From Sphingomonas quercus (GTDB taxonomy: Bacteria; Pseudomonadota; Alphaproteobacteria; Sphingomonadales; Sphingomonadaceae): a DNA stretch of 64,000 nucleotides. How positions within the stretch are numbered: position 1 is the first letter of the stretch; the number at the start of each line of letters is the position of its first letter. Location: contig NZ_JAHKRT010000005.1 in the NCBI RefSeq assembly GCF_018863195.1, positions 1 to 64,000 on the forward strand. Direction: 5' to 3'. Made by a program: the position numbers and the translations under genes. The notes under the pieces were generated by a model that saw nothing but the letters and a program-made list of their open reading frames with translations, was not told the DNA's origin and made no database searches. This document shows, piece by piece, positions 25,942-35,366 of the stretch.

Positions 25942-28419
25942 CTAGAACTTCGTCCTGAAGCTGAGACCGATCGTCCTCGGCATGACGGTGGTGATGTTCT
26001 GGGTGGCATAGGATTGGCCGTTGATGACAGTCTGCGCGATCGTCGAGCTGGTCGCGCTCGACGATTTGCCGAGAATGGCCAGCTTGTTGAACATATTGTT
26101 GACGAAAGCATAGACACCCCACTGCCCGTCCTGCTTTTCGAACCCGATGCGGGCATTGACCTGAGCATAGCCGGCAAGATGATCGTTTTCCGGGATTACA
26201 TTGGCAGCGTTCGGATCATAGATCGACCAATAGCCGCTGCGGTAATTGGCATCGGCGTGATAGAGGATCTGGAAGTCGTCGCCGAGCGGCTGGATATAGT
26301 CGGCGGAGCCTTGCAGCGTCCACTTGGGCGTGTTCGGCAAGGTGTTGCCGGCGACGCCAAGACCGCGGAACACCGTGCAATTGACATAGGGCGGCGAGGT
26401 GTTGGTGCAGATATTGATGCCGTCGGGCAGCTTGATGTCGTCCTGCAGCTTCGCCGAGGTGTAGCTGCCGGACGCGCGCAGCGTCAGGCCCTGCAGCGGC
26501 ATGATCGTGCTTTCCACCTCGACGCCGCGGATGCGCGCGCCACCGGGGCTGTTGGTGATGAAGCCGAACGCGCCCTGATAGGACGCCGAAACCATCATGC
26601 TGCTCCAGTCCATCTGGAACAGGCTGACGTTCATGACGAGCTTGCGATCGAACCAGGTGCTCTTCAAGCCCAGCTCATAATCCCACAATTTGTCCGACTT
26701 GTAGGTCGCCGCGTAGCTGGGCAGGCCGAGCGTCTGGTTGACGCCGCCCGGGCGATAGCCTTGCGAGGCGGAGGCGAACAGCATCACGTCGGGCGTCAGT
26801 TTGTAGCTGGCGCTGAACTTGAGCAGGGTGCCGTTCTCCGACCCTTTCAGCTCGGAAAAGGGCGTGATCGTGTTGCCGGCGACATAGTTGGGGATGATCA
26901 CCTCGGAGCCGGTGACCTTCTTGTAGTCGAAATAGCGGAAGCCCCCGGTCAGGCTGAGCTTGCGGGTGATGTCCCAGGTCAGCTCGCCGAATCCAGCCGT
27001 CTGCTCCAGCGTGTCGTCGATGACGCGATTGAGGTTCGTCTTGGCGCCATAGGCATAGGGGAAGGTATAGCCGTTCGGATAATCCTGCAGGCCGGTCACC
27101 GGATCGACGGTGTTGAGGAGGCTCTGGGTCGTGTTCTTGCGGAAGCTGTGATAGAGCCCCACCGTCCACTTCAGCGCGTGGTCCGCATTGGCCAGCCGCA
27201 CTTCCTCGGTCGAAGCCTTGGTCGATTGCGGCTGGTAGGCGGTCATGCTGCCCCAGGCGCTGACGAAGTTCTGATAGTCTGGCCCGCTACATCCGGTCAC
27301 GCCGCCGATGATGCCGGCGCGGCAGTCCGAGGCGAAGGCCGCATAGCCCGGAATCCGCGCAGGATCGCCCTTGTACGTGCCGTTGTAATAGCGTGCGAAA
27401 TAGGGCGTATAATCGAAATTATATTTGACGTCGCGCTTGGCATAGGAACCGACCGCGGTCAGCGTCGCGAAGCCGAAGTCCCAGTTCGCCGTGCCGCTGT
27501 ACAGCTCCATCGCGTCCTTTTGTGGCTGCTGGATGGTCAGCGTTTGGTCGAACTTGCGGCCGGTGAGGCGGTTCTCGGTATTGTTCCAGGCCGAGCCATA
27601 GCTGCTGCGGTTCTGATAAACCGCCATGCCGTCGATGGTCAGGTCCTCGATCGGGCGGAAACGCACCAGCAGGCGACCGCCATAGCCCTGTCCATCATTG
27701 ATATCCTTCAGCCCGAGCACCGAATTGTCGATGTAGCCGGGCGTATAATCATAATAGCCGACGACACGCACCGCCAGCTTGTCGGTGACGACCGGGACAT
27801 TGACCATCGCATCAAAGATCTGGCCGGTCTTGCCCGCCTTGTAGACGGTGGTCACCTGCCCGTTCACCGCCCCTTCGACATCGACGAGGTTGGGCTTGTT
27901 GAAGATGATGCGCATCGTGCCGGCCATCGAGCTGGCGCCGTAGAGCGTGCCCTGCGGCCCGCGCAGCACCTCGGCGCGCTCGACGTCGAACAGGCGCACG
28001 GCCGGCGAATTGGCGCCGGCATCGTTGCTGACGCCGCCCGTCCCGGTCAGCGGGACTTCATCGTAATAAAGGCCGACAAGCGATTCGCCCGTCGCGCGGA
28101 GGTTGCGGATGGTGATGCGGCTGCCGGCATTGCCCTCCTCGATGCGCAGGTTCGGGGTAACCCGCGTCAGCTGCGTCGAATCGGTGATGTTCTGATTGGT
28201 CAGCGTGCCGGCGCCCACCGCCGAAATCGCCAGCGGCGTTTCCTGGATGCTCGTCGCGCGCTTCAGCGCGGTGACGACGATCTCCGTATCATCGGCTGGC
28301 GCGGCGGGCGCGGCCGCCTGCTGTGCATGAGCCGGCGCCATGAAACCCAATGCGGAAGAGCAAGCCAGGGCGATACGAAAAGATAACACTTGGCGAGTTT
28401 TATTGGCAGCAAGCTTCAT
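25942..28419 (-). CDS. TonB-dependent outer-membrane receptor
   Basis: An 825-residue receptor. It has a signal peptide ending near PAHAQQ, a TonB-box-like DTEIVVTALKR, and plug motifs SIQETPLAISAVG, PNLRIEEG, ITIRNLRATGE and VERAEVLRGPQGTLYGASSMAGT. The barrel ends with RTIGLSFRTKF (terminal aromatic). The plug variant (SIQETPLAIS...QGTLYG) is the one common in sphingomonad receptors for plant, sugar or aromatic ligands rather than classical siderophore receptors, but the ligand cannot be deduced. The start at 28419 has AAGGGGG upstream. It precedes the sortilin-like gene in the same direction and probably shares its transcript; a long 469-base AT-richer region lies upstream. Confidence 0.92.
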   Translation of the reverse strand: MKLAANKTRQVLSFRIALACSSALGFMAPAHAQQAAAPAAPADDTEIVVTALKRATSIQETPLAISAVGAGTLTNQNITDSTQLTRVTPNLRIEEGNAGSRITIRNLRATGESLVGLYYDEVPLTGTGGVSNDAGANSPAVRLFDVERAEVLRGPQGTLYGASSMAGTMRIIFNKPNLVDVEGAVNGQVTTVYKAGKTGQIFDAMVNVPVVTDKLAVRVVGYYDYTPGYIDNSVLGLKDINDGQGYGGRLLVRFRPIEDLTIDGMAVYQNRSSYGSAWNNTENRLTGRKFDQTLTIQQPQKDAMELYSGTANWDFGFATLTAVGSYAKRDVKYNFDYTPYFARYYNGTYKGDPARIPGYAAFASDCRAGIIGGVTGCSGPDYQNFVSAWGSMTAYQPQSTKASTEEVRLANADHALKWTVGLYHSFRKNTTQSLLNTVDPVTGLQDYPNGYTFPYAYGAKTNLNRVIDDTLEQTAGFGELTWDITRKLSLTGGFRYFDYKKVTGSEVIIPNYVAGNTITPFSELKGSENGTLLKFSASYKLTPDVMLFASASQGYRPGGVNQTLGLPSYAATYKSDKLWDYELGLKSTWFDRKLVMNVSLFQMDWSSMMVSASYQGAFGFITNSPGGARIRGVEVESTIMPLQGLTLRASGSYTSAKLQDDIKLPDGINICTNTSPPYVNCTVFRGLGVAGNTLPNTPKWTLQGSADYIQPLGDDFQILYHADANYRSGYWSIYDPNAANVIPENDHLAGYAQVNARIGFEKQDGQWGVYAFVNNMFNKLAILGKSSSATSSTIAQTVINGQSYATQNITTVMPRTIGLSFRTKF

Positions 28420-28888
28420 CAGAACCCCCTTTTCGTGTGCAACTTTTTTGGAGCGGACTCTCCCGATTTAGAAATATTGCAATTCGCAAGATCATCGTCA
28501 CCGTGCCGCGCGCGCAATCCTGCCGTCTTCGGACAGTTATTTTCCTCGCGAACGCTTCTAGCGAATGCTTCTTATTATCAGCCACACTTCGCCGGCTTTG
28601 CGATTGAAAGCGGCAACGATCTCCCCGACTCGTGACATTTTTAATATGCATCATCGCGGTAGAGATGTAATTCCAAAATGGGGCGAAAAAACGCGGCATT
28701 TTGGCTCATATGAACTACGATACTGGTTGATTCTCGCAGCAACGGGCTAGGTTTATCCGAATTTACATGATCGCATAGCCGCAAAACGCCTGAAGCCAAA
28801 GCGTCCGCCGCCCGGCTCGGCGGCGCCAATGCCGCATCGCGCCGGGGTCGGCCTTTGGATCAGGCGGCAAGAGGCCGATCGCGCCCCA
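28420..28888. promoter_or_regulatory. 469-base intergenic region upstream of TonB receptor gene
   Basis: No convincing gene is seen; short open frames here lack ribosome-binding sites and coding character. The region is more AT-rich than its surroundings, in keeping with a promoter for the receptor gene at 28419. It holds the 13-base tandem repeat at 28548-28573. Near the radical SAM gene's 3' end an inverted repeat CCGCCG/CGGCGG (28805-28810 with 28818-28823) may form a terminator-like hairpin. Confidence 0.5.
28548..28573. repeat. tandem 13-base direct repeat upstream of TonB receptor gene
   Basis: Two adjacent copies, GCGAACGCTTCTA and GCGAATGCTTCTT, differ at two positions and lie about 130-155 bases upstream of the receptor start. 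A head-to-tail pair of this length in a promoter region is a candidate operator; the binding protein is unknown. Confidence 0.4.
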
Positions 28889-29974
28889 TCAGAACAATTC
28901 CCCCTGCGCCCCCGCCGGCGGCCGAAACAGGTCGCAGCGCATATCCAGCTTCCGCCGCTCCTGCGGGAAACCGTGACGCGCCTTGGCGATCTGGAACCGG
29001 GTGCGCATCAGCTCGGCCCATGGCCCCTGGCCGCGCATCCGCGAAAAGAAACCCGGATCATTGTCCCGGCCGCCGCGCAGCGACTGGATGATCGCCATCA
29101 CCTTGCCGGCACGCTCGGGAAAATGCGCGTCCAGCCAGGCGCGGAACAACGGCGCCACCTCCCAGGGAAGACGCACCGGAATATAGGATATATTGGTTGC
29201 GCCCGCTTCCGCCGCGCGGGCGATGATCGCCTCCACCTCGCTGTCGGTGATCGCCGGGATGATCGGCGCGATATTGACGAATGCCGGCACGCCGGCGTCA
29301 GCCAGCGCCCTGACCGCCGCCAGCCTTTTCTCCGGATGCGGGGCGCGCGGCTCCAGCGTCATCGCGACGCGCGGCGTCAGAGAGGTGACGGATATGGCCA
29401 CCGCAACCAGTCCCTTGGCGGCCATCGGCGCAAGCAGATCGAGATCGCGTAGCACACGGTCGGATTTGGTGGTGATCACCAGCGGATGATCATGCTCCGC
29501 CAGCACCTCGATCACCCCGCGCGTGATCCGCCACCGGCTCTCGGCCGGCTGATAGGGATCGGTGTTGGTACCCATGGCGATCGGGCTAACCCGATAGCCG
29601 GGTTTGGCCAGCTCGGCCCGCAGCAACGCCGGCAGATCAGGCTTCACGAACAGCTTCGTCTCGAAATCCAGGCCCGGAGAAAGGTCATGATAGGCATGGG
29701 TCGGCCGTGCAAAGCAGTAGATGCAGCCATGCTCGCAGCCCTGGATCGTATTGATGCTGCGGTCGAAGGCGATGTCGGGTGACTTGTTATAGGTTATCGC
29801 CGTCTTCGGATGGACGACCTGGATGTCCGTCCTCGCTGGCGCGACCGCGCCGTCGACGACATCCCGGGCATCGAGCCAGTCCCCATCAGCCTCGTGAGTC
29901 GGCAGATTGAACCGCCCGCTCAATGCGTTGTCGGTGGCGCCGCGCGTCGGCCGTGTCTTGCCAGCTTGTGACAT
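28889..29974 (-). CDS. PA0069-family radical SAM protein (SplB-like)
   Basis: A 361-residue enzyme with the radical SAM cluster motif Cx3Cx2C seen as CEHGCIYCFARP (about residues 80-91), after SINTIQG. This is the arrangement of the PA0069 family, related to spore photoproduct lyase. Three cysteines bind a 4Fe-4S cluster that splits S-adenosylmethionine to start radical chemistry. The later segments MGTNTDPYQPAE and ITTKSDRVLRDLDLL are typical of the family. The substrate is not established; a DNA-repair type role has been suggested by similarity only. The gene stands alone 80 bases after dnaE in the same direction. Confidence 0.88.
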   Translation of the reverse strand: MSQAGKTRPTRGATDNALSGRFNLPTHEADGDWLDARDVVDGAVAPARTDIQVVHPKTAITYNKSPDIAFDRSINTIQGCEHGCIYCFARPTHAYHDLSPGLDFETKLFVKPDLPALLRAELAKPGYRVSPIAMGTNTDPYQPAESRWRITRGVIEVLAEHDHPLVITTKSDRVLRDLDLLAPMAAKGLVAVAISVTSLTPRVAMTLEPRAPHPEKRLAAVRALADAGVPAFVNIAPIIPAITDSEVEAIIARAAEAGATNISYIPVRLPWEVAPLFRAWLDAHFPERAGKVMAIIQSLRGGRDNDPGFFSRMRGQGPWAELMRTRFQIAKARHGFPQERRKLDMRCDLFRPPAGAQGELF

Positions 29975-30053
29975 TCCCCCGCATTAGCATGCCGAGAACA
30001 AATCAGGAACAGAAATCCTGGCGGCGCCGGTCGCCTGCGTCTTCCGGCCTGAT

Positions 30054-33000
30054 CTACCCGACCAGCGCCAGCATCGGCCCGATCGTGTCGAGCGTCACCG
30101 CGATCACGCCCGGTACCTGCTCGATCCGCGCTGCCAGCTCTGCGTCGGCGGCGAGATCGCGCATCAGCCGCATCGGCAGCACCCGTCCATCGGAAAGCCG
30201 CGCGAGCAGCTCCAGCTCGCCGCGCCCGCCACCGGCGGCGCCCGCCACCGCGGCGATGCGGCGCACCGCCTCCGCGCTACCCGTTTCCACTGACAGGCGC
30301 AGGCGGATCGTGCCGGACATTTCCTCGAATGGCTGGATGCGGCGCACGGTGATGCGTGGCGTCTCCTCGCCCGGGCGGCGATCCAGCTCCACCGTCATCA
30401 GTCCGCACGCCCCCGATTTGGCCGCCGCCTCGACGGTCTCGGCGATATCATCGTCGAAGCATGAGGCCATGAACTGGCCGGAACTGTCCGAGCAGGTGGC
30501 GAGAAGGTAGCGTCGCCCGCGCGCCGACACCCGCCAGCGCGCATCCTCGACCAGCACCGCCATCGCCGATTTGGGCGCGGCGACCCGCTGGCCGTCGACG
30601 AAGCGCGGCTCGGGATCGGCCGACACCGGCATCGCCGCCAGCTGGGCGAAGGTGCGCGCGCGATTGGCGGCGGCGAGATGGCGATAGCGATCGGTCGGGT
30701 GCGCCGAGAAATAGAAGCCGAACGCCTCCTTCTCCTGGCCCATGCGGTGCGCCAGCGTCCACGGCTCGGCACGCGGCAGGTGGAGCGGGGCGACGCTGCC
30801 CGCCGTTTCCCCGAACAGGCCGCCCTGTCCGCTTTCGCGTGCATCGGCGGCGCTGGCGGCATGGGCGAGCACCGTCTCCACCGCGGCGAAGGCGGTGGCG
30901 CGGTCCGGCTCGAGGGCGTCGAGCGCGCCGGCAGCGGCGAGGCTCTCAAGCTGGCGGCGGTTGAGCAGGCGAGGGTCGATGCGATCGGAAAAATCGGCCA
31001 GCGATTTGAACGCGCCACCGGCATCACGTTCGGCGCAGAGCGTTTCCATCGCCTTCTCGCCGACGCCCTTGAGCGCGCCGAGGGCATAGCGCACCGCGCC
31101 ATCCTCCACGCCGAACTCGGCGCCGCTCCGGTTGATGCAGGGCGGCAGGCACGCCACGCCCAGCCTGCGCATATCCTCGATGAAGATGGCCAGCTTGTCG
31201 GTCTGGCTCATGTCGTAGCACATCGAGGCGGCGAAGAATTCGGCCTTGTGATGCGCCTTCAGCCACGCCGTCTGATAGGCGACCAGCGCATAGGCCGCGG
31301 CATGGCTCTTGTTGAAGCCATAACCGGCAAACTTGTCGATCAGGTCGAACAGCTCATTGGCCTTGGCGGAGGGGATCTGGTTGGTCTTCTCGCAACCCTC
31401 GACGAAGATCGCGCGCTGCGCATCCATCTCGGCCTTGATCTTCTTGCCCATCGCGCGGCGCAGCAGGTCGGCGCCGCCGAGCGTGTAGCCGGCCAGCACC
31501 TGCGCGGCCTGCATCACCTGTTCCTGATAGACGAAGATGCCGTAGGTTTCCTTGAGGATGCCTTCCAGCAACGGATGGGGATAGTCGATCTCCTCCCGTC
31601 CGTTCTTGCGCGCGCCGAAGCTCGGGATGTTGTCCATCGGCCCCGGCCGATAGAGCGAGACGAGCGCGATGATGTCCTCGAAACAGGTCGGCTTCACCGC
31701 GGCCAGCGTCCGGCGCATGCCTTCCGATTCGAGCTGGAACACGCCCACCGTCTGGCCGGACTGCAACAGCGCGTAGACCGCCGGATCGTCCCAGGCGAGG
31801 CGATCGAAATCGACCGTCACGCCGCTTTGAGCGAGCAGCGACTGCGCCTTCTTCAGCACCGACAATGTCTTCAGGCCGAGAAAGTCGAACTTCACCAGCC
31901 CCGCGTCCTCGACATGCTTCATGTCGAACTGGGTGACGGGGAAATCCGAGCGTGGATCGCGATAAAGCGGCACCAGCTTGTCGAGCGGCCGATCCCCGAT
32001 CACCACGCCGGCAGCGTGGGTTGAGCTGTGGCGCGGCAGGCCCTCCAACTCCTTGGCGAGATCGAACAGGCGCTTCACGTCCGGATCGCGCTTATACTCG
32101 GTCGCAAGCTCGGACACGCCGTTTAGCGCGCGCTCCAGCGTCCACGGATCGGTCGGGTGATTGGGCACCAGCTTGGCGAGGCGATCGACCTGGCCATAGC
32201 TCATCTGCAGCACGCGGCCGGTATCCTTGAGGACGGCGCGGGCCTTCAGCTTTCCGAAGGTGATGATCTGGGCGACGTGATCGCGACCATATTTCTCCTG
32301 CACATAGCGGATCACCTCGCTCCGCCGCGTTTCGCAGAAATCGACGTCGAAGTCCGGCATCGACACGCGCTCGGGGTTCAGGAAGCGCTCGAACAGCAGG
32401 CCCAGCTTGAGCGGATCGAGATCGGTGATGGTCAGCGCCCAGGCCACCACCGATCCCGCGCCCGATCCACGGCCCGGCCCGACCGGGATGTCATGCGCCT
32501 TGGCCCATTTGATGAAGTCCGCGACGATCAGGAAATAGCCCGGAAAACCCATCTGGATGATGACGTCGATCTCGAATTCGAGCCGGCTGAAATAGGCGTC
32601 GCGATCGACGCCGTCATTGTAGAGAGCAAGGCGCGCCTCCAGGCCAGCACGGGCGTCCTCGCGCAGCATCTCCGCCTCCGCCTCGCGATCGCCGGCGAGG
32701 CTGGGCAGGATCGGCTTGCGCTTGGGCGCGGCGAAGGCGGTGCGCTGGGCCACGACGGCGCTATTGGCGATCGCCTCCGGCAGATCGGCGAACAGGCGCG
32801 CCATCTCCGCCGCCGGCTTCAGCCACGTCTCCGGCGACGAGCGGCGGCGGTCGTCCGTCTCCACATAGGTGGATTGGGCGATGCACAGCATGGTGTCGTG
32901 GGCGGCGTGGAACTCGGGTACCGCGAAGCAGGCCGGGTTGGTCGCGACCAGCGGCAGGTCGCGCGCATAGGCCAAGTCGACCAGCGCCGGCTCGGCCTTC

Positions 33001-33560
33001 GTCTCGTCCGCGTCGCCGCGCCGCGCCAGCTCGATATAGAGCCGGTCAGGGAACAGCGTCTCCAGCCGGCGGACATAGGCCTCCGCGTCCGCCTGCTGTT
33101 CGGCGGCGATCAGCCGGGTGAGCGCGCCCTCGCCGACGGCGGTGAGCGCGATCAGCCCGTCGGTGCGGCCGGCCAGCGCCTCCATGGGGACGTGCGGATC
33201 ATCATGCGCCGGGCGGTCGAGATGGGCGGCCGAGACGAGCGCGCAAAGATTGTCATAGCCGGCCGCATCCTGCGCATAGAGGGCCAGCCAGTCGATCACC
33301 GGCGGCTTGCCGGCCTCCGCCCCGCCAATGCCGTCAGGCCGCGCCACCGCGAGCATCGTCCCGACGATCGGCTGCACCCCTTCCGCCTTGCACGCCGCGG
33401 AGAAGGCCATCGCTCCGTAAAGGCCGTTGCGGTCCGTGATCGCGGCCGCCGGAAAGCCGAGCGCGCGAGCGTGCCTGGCGATCAGCTTGGGATCGATCGC
33501 CCCCTCCAGCATGGTGTAGCTGGAGAAGACACGCAGCGGCACGAAGATCGGGGACGTCAT
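30054..33560 (-). CDS. dnaE: DNA polymerase III subunit alpha
   Basis: A 1168-residue replicative polymerase of the C-family, normal length for DnaE1. The N-terminal PHP domain begins FVPLRVFSSYTMLEGAID. The palm contains the two-aspartate motif MPDFDVDFCETRR (about residues 405-417) and an upstream GPGRGSGAGSVV loop, and the tau/beta-binding and OB-fold regions follow to the C-terminus. It copies the chromosome as part of the holoenzyme. Start at 33560 has GGAG directly before the ATG, so spacing is poor. It follows lolD in broad order with two non-replicative genes in between (a cupin and an SdiA-regulated-type protein), which appear inserted into a neighbourhood usually containing proS, lolC, lolD and dnaE. 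Confidence 0.98.
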   Translation of the reverse strand: MTSPIFVPLRVFSSYTMLEGAIDPKLIARHARALGFPAAAITDRNGLYGAMAFSAACKAEGVQPIVGTMLAVARPDGIGGAEAGKPPVIDWLALYAQDAAGYDNLCALVSAAHLDRPAHDDPHVPMEALAGRTDGLIALTAVGEGALTRLIAAEQQADAEAYVRRLETLFPDRLYIELARRGDADETKAEPALVDLAYARDLPLVATNPACFAVPEFHAAHDTMLCIAQSTYVETDDRRRSSPETWLKPAAEMARLFADLPEAIANSAVVAQRTAFAAPKRKPILPSLAGDREAEAEMLREDARAGLEARLALYNDGVDRDAYFSRLEFEIDVIIQMGFPGYFLIVADFIKWAKAHDIPVGPGRGSGAGSVVAWALTITDLDPLKLGLLFERFLNPERVSMPDFDVDFCETRRSEVIRYVQEKYGRDHVAQIITFGKLKARAVLKDTGRVLQMSYGQVDRLAKLVPNHPTDPWTLERALNGVSELATEYKRDPDVKRLFDLAKELEGLPRHSSTHAAGVVIGDRPLDKLVPLYRDPRSDFPVTQFDMKHVEDAGLVKFDFLGLKTLSVLKKAQSLLAQSGVTVDFDRLAWDDPAVYALLQSGQTVGVFQLESEGMRRTLAAVKPTCFEDIIALVSLYRPGPMDNIPSFGARKNGREEIDYPHPLLEGILKETYGIFVYQEQVMQAAQVLAGYTLGGADLLRRAMGKKIKAEMDAQRAIFVEGCEKTNQIPSAKANELFDLIDKFAGYGFNKSHAAAYALVAYQTAWLKAHHKAEFFAASMCYDMSQTDKLAIFIEDMRRLGVACLPPCINRSGAEFGVEDGAVRYALGALKGVGEKAMETLCAERDAGGAFKSLADFSDRIDPRLLNRRQLESLAAAGALDALEPDRATAFAAVETVLAHAASAADARESGQGGLFGETAGSVAPLHLPRAEPWTLAHRMGQEKEAFGFYFSAHPTDRYRHLAAANRARTFAQLAAMPVSADPEPRFVDGQRVAAPKSAMAVLVEDARWRVSARGRRYLLATCSDSSGQFMASCFDDDIAETVEAAAKSGACGLMTVELDRRPGEETPRITVRRIQPFEEMSGTIRLRLSVETGSAEAVRRIAAVAGAAGGGRGELELLARLSDGRVLPMRLMRDLAADAELAARIEQVPGVIAVTLDTIGPMLALVG

Positions 33561-33618
33561 CTCCGGACTATGGGAGCGCGGGCCGATTCTGGAAAGGGGT
33601 GCTATCCCCCCCCCCCGC

Positions 33619-34125
33619 TCACCCGCCGCGTGGCACGTACATCGAGATCAGCACCAGCGGGCTGGTGATGGTCCCGAACCAGTGCGGCGTCTTTTCCGGC
33701 ACGATGAACATGTCACCCTTGCCGACCGCCCGGGTCTGGCCGCCGGCGATCGCCTTGCCCATGGTGGTCCCGCCGCCGTTCGGCGCGCCCGCCTCGGTCA
33801 GCGTGCCGCCGGTGGTCACCGTGCCGGCGCCGTCGATCACGTAGAAGAATTCGGCCTGCGCCGCATGGATCGCCGCCGGGCCGACGAGCGGGCGATATTC
33901 GAGATGCGCCGTATAGGGCTCGGCCGAGATGAGGTTCTGCGAAAAGGTCGGCTGACCGGGCTTGATCGTCGCCTTGGCCTTCGCCGCGACCGCGGCGATC
34001 TCCGCCGCCGAAATGGCCAACGGCAGCGGCGTTGCTGCTGCGGGCGCCTGGGCGAACGCGGCGCCCGCCATCGCCGTCCCGATCAGCGCCGCCCCGAGCG
34101 TCGCGAGAATGCGCCTGGTTTCCAT
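33619..34125 (-). CDS. exported cupin-domain protein
   Basis: A 168-residue protein with a signal peptide (METRRILATLGAALIGTAMAGAAFA) followed by a single cupin fold. Cupin motif 1 is degenerate (AIHAAQAEFFYVIDGAGTV) and motif 2 is GKGDMFIVPEKTPHWFG, so some metal-ligand residues are present (His, Glu, His). No catalytic function can be assigned. The start at 34125 has AGGGAGAGGGA just upstream, and an open frame running further upstream lacks such a signal. Its stop is followed by a run of eleven C/G (33606-33616), outside the coding region. Confidence 0.75.
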   Translation of the reverse strand: METRRILATLGAALIGTAMAGAAFAQAPAAATPLPLAISAAEIAAVAAKAKATIKPGQPTFSQNLISAEPYTAHLEYRPLVGPAAIHAAQAEFFYVIDGAGTVTTGGTLTEAGAPNGGGTTMGKAIAGGQTRAVGKGDMFIVPEKTPHWFGTITSPLVLISMYVPRGG

Positions 34126-34191
34126 GATCCCTCTCCCTGTCTGTTCTGTGCGGGCAGGATGCATGGTCCGCCTCCCGTCATCAAGCGCCGG

Positions 34192-34228
34192 AAACGAAGA
34201 TGCCGCCCGCCACGCGGCGAGCGGCATC
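34192..34228 (-). terminator. probable intrinsic terminator of the SdiA-regulated-type gene
   Basis: GATGCCGC (34199-34206) and GCGGCATC (34221-34228) form a perfect 8-bp stem 22 bases after the stop at 34250. On the minus strand it is followed by TTCGTTTC, a weak T-rich tail. Confidence 0.55.
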
Positions 34229-34249
34229 CCATTCTTCCGCCTCCGGCGA

Positions 34250-35248
34250 TCAGGCGACGACGACGCGGCGCCTGCGGCGGGCGGCGACGCCGACCAGGCT
34301 GAAGCCGCCGACCATCATCGCCCAGCTGGCCGGCTCCGGCACGGCGGCGAGAGCGTTGTACTGGAGCTTCACCAAATAGGACTGGTTACGTCCGTCGCCG
34401 TCGTCGCTGACGAGATAGATATTGCCGTCCTCGTCCAGCGTCATGCCCTCGAACTTGCCGCCCTCGTCCAGCGGGTTGATCAGGGCGTCGAAACCCGACA
34501 GGTCGAACTGGCTGATCAGCTGGCCGGTCTGGCTAAGCTCGTAGATGACCTGCGAACGGCCGCTGAGGATCAGCAGATTGTCGCCGAAAGCCGTGCCGGC
34601 GAACAGGCCATTGGAAAGCACCGCGATGTCCGACAGCCGGTCGAGGCCGAGGCTGCCGATATCGAAGAGCGCGCTGATGGTCGCGGTCTCATTGCCGAAA
34701 TCGGCGTTGGTGATCTTCCAGATCGTCTGGGGGCCGGTCTCCTTCACGGCGTAGAAGTCGCCGGAGGTGCGGTCGTAGGCGACACCCTCGAGGCCGGTAT
34801 TGCCGGCGTTCGGGCCGACGCTGATCGTCGGCGCGGCAGAGAGATCGGTGTAGGTGCGCGTGGTGCCGTTGACGGCTGTCTGGCTGATGCGCGCGATATC
34901 CTGATAGCGCTCCTCGCCAACGACATATTGGCCGTTGCCGACATAGGTGAGGCCCTCGGGGTCGCACTGGCTGCTGCCGAGCGACAGGCAGCCCGGCAGG
35001 TTGATGTCGGCAACCTTGGCGCCGTTCATGTCATACTCGCCGAAGCGGGCGAAATTGCCATCCTCTTCGTCATTGGTGACCATCAGCCGGTGGGTATCCC
35101 AGTTATAGGCGACGGCGCTGGCCTCCGGCGTCGCGATCGCCACCGACCAGGCGGTGGTATAATGGTCGAGCAGCCCCGCGGCACTGGCGGAGACGGCGGT
35201 GGTGAGGACGAGCGCGGCGACGCCGGCGCGCAAAAGAGCGGTCTTCAT
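34250..35248 (-). CDS. SdiA-regulated-like beta-propeller protein with PEPxxWA-CTERM anchor
   Basis: A 332-residue exported protein. It has a signal peptide (MKTALLRAGVAALVLTTAVSASA), then a propeller-like region with repeated motifs such as DPEGLTYVGNGQYVV, NTGLEGVAYD and GGKFEGMTLDEDGNIYLV, characteristic of SdiA-regulated/YjiK-type proteins. The C-terminus carries VPEPASWAMMVGGFSLVG and a basic RRRRR tail: a PEPxxWA-CTERM sorting signal, handled by exosortase-type systems. Start at 35248 has GGGGGAA five bases upstream. Such proteins are probably surface-associated, and the EGLxY/EGMTL blades resemble phytase-like or calcium-binding propellers; no enzymatic function is proven from sequence. 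Confidence 0.85.
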   Translation of the reverse strand: MKTALLRAGVAALVLTTAVSASAAGLLDHYTTAWSVAIATPEASAVAYNWDTHRLMVTNDEEDGNFARFGEYDMNGAKVADINLPGCLSLGSSQCDPEGLTYVGNGQYVVGEERYQDIARISQTAVNGTTRTYTDLSAAPTISVGPNAGNTGLEGVAYDRTSGDFYAVKETGPQTIWKITNADFGNETATISALFDIGSLGLDRLSDIAVLSNGLFAGTAFGDNLLILSGRSQVIYELSQTGQLISQFDLSGFDALINPLDEGGKFEGMTLDEDGNIYLVSDDGDGRNQSYLVKLQYNALAAVPEPASWAMMVGGFSLVGVAARRRRRVVVA

Positions 35249-35366
35249 GGCATTCCCCCTTGGTTCACGAATGCAGACGGCCGTCATCCCGTCGGGAAGA
35301 GGGCTCGGGGAAGACCATGAAGGCGAGCGATGACGAGATGGTTACCGGACGGTTAAAGCCTGCCGA

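Noticed and set aside
1-28419. Lasso-peptide or other RiPP biosynthetic cluster
   Set aside because: Several TonB receptors and peptidases are present, as in lasso-peptide loci, but no precursor, B1/B2 protease, cyclase or isopeptidase gene was found.
28400-28699. Short open frames in the region upstream of the third TonB receptor
   Set aside because: They overlap the receptor gene's ribosome-binding region, lack start signals and lie in AT-richer non-coding sequence.
33606-33616. Eleven-C homopolymer as a phase-variation switch
   Set aside because: The tract lies in the gap downstream of the cupin stop codon and upstream of nothing on the plus strand, so length changes would not alter a reading frame.
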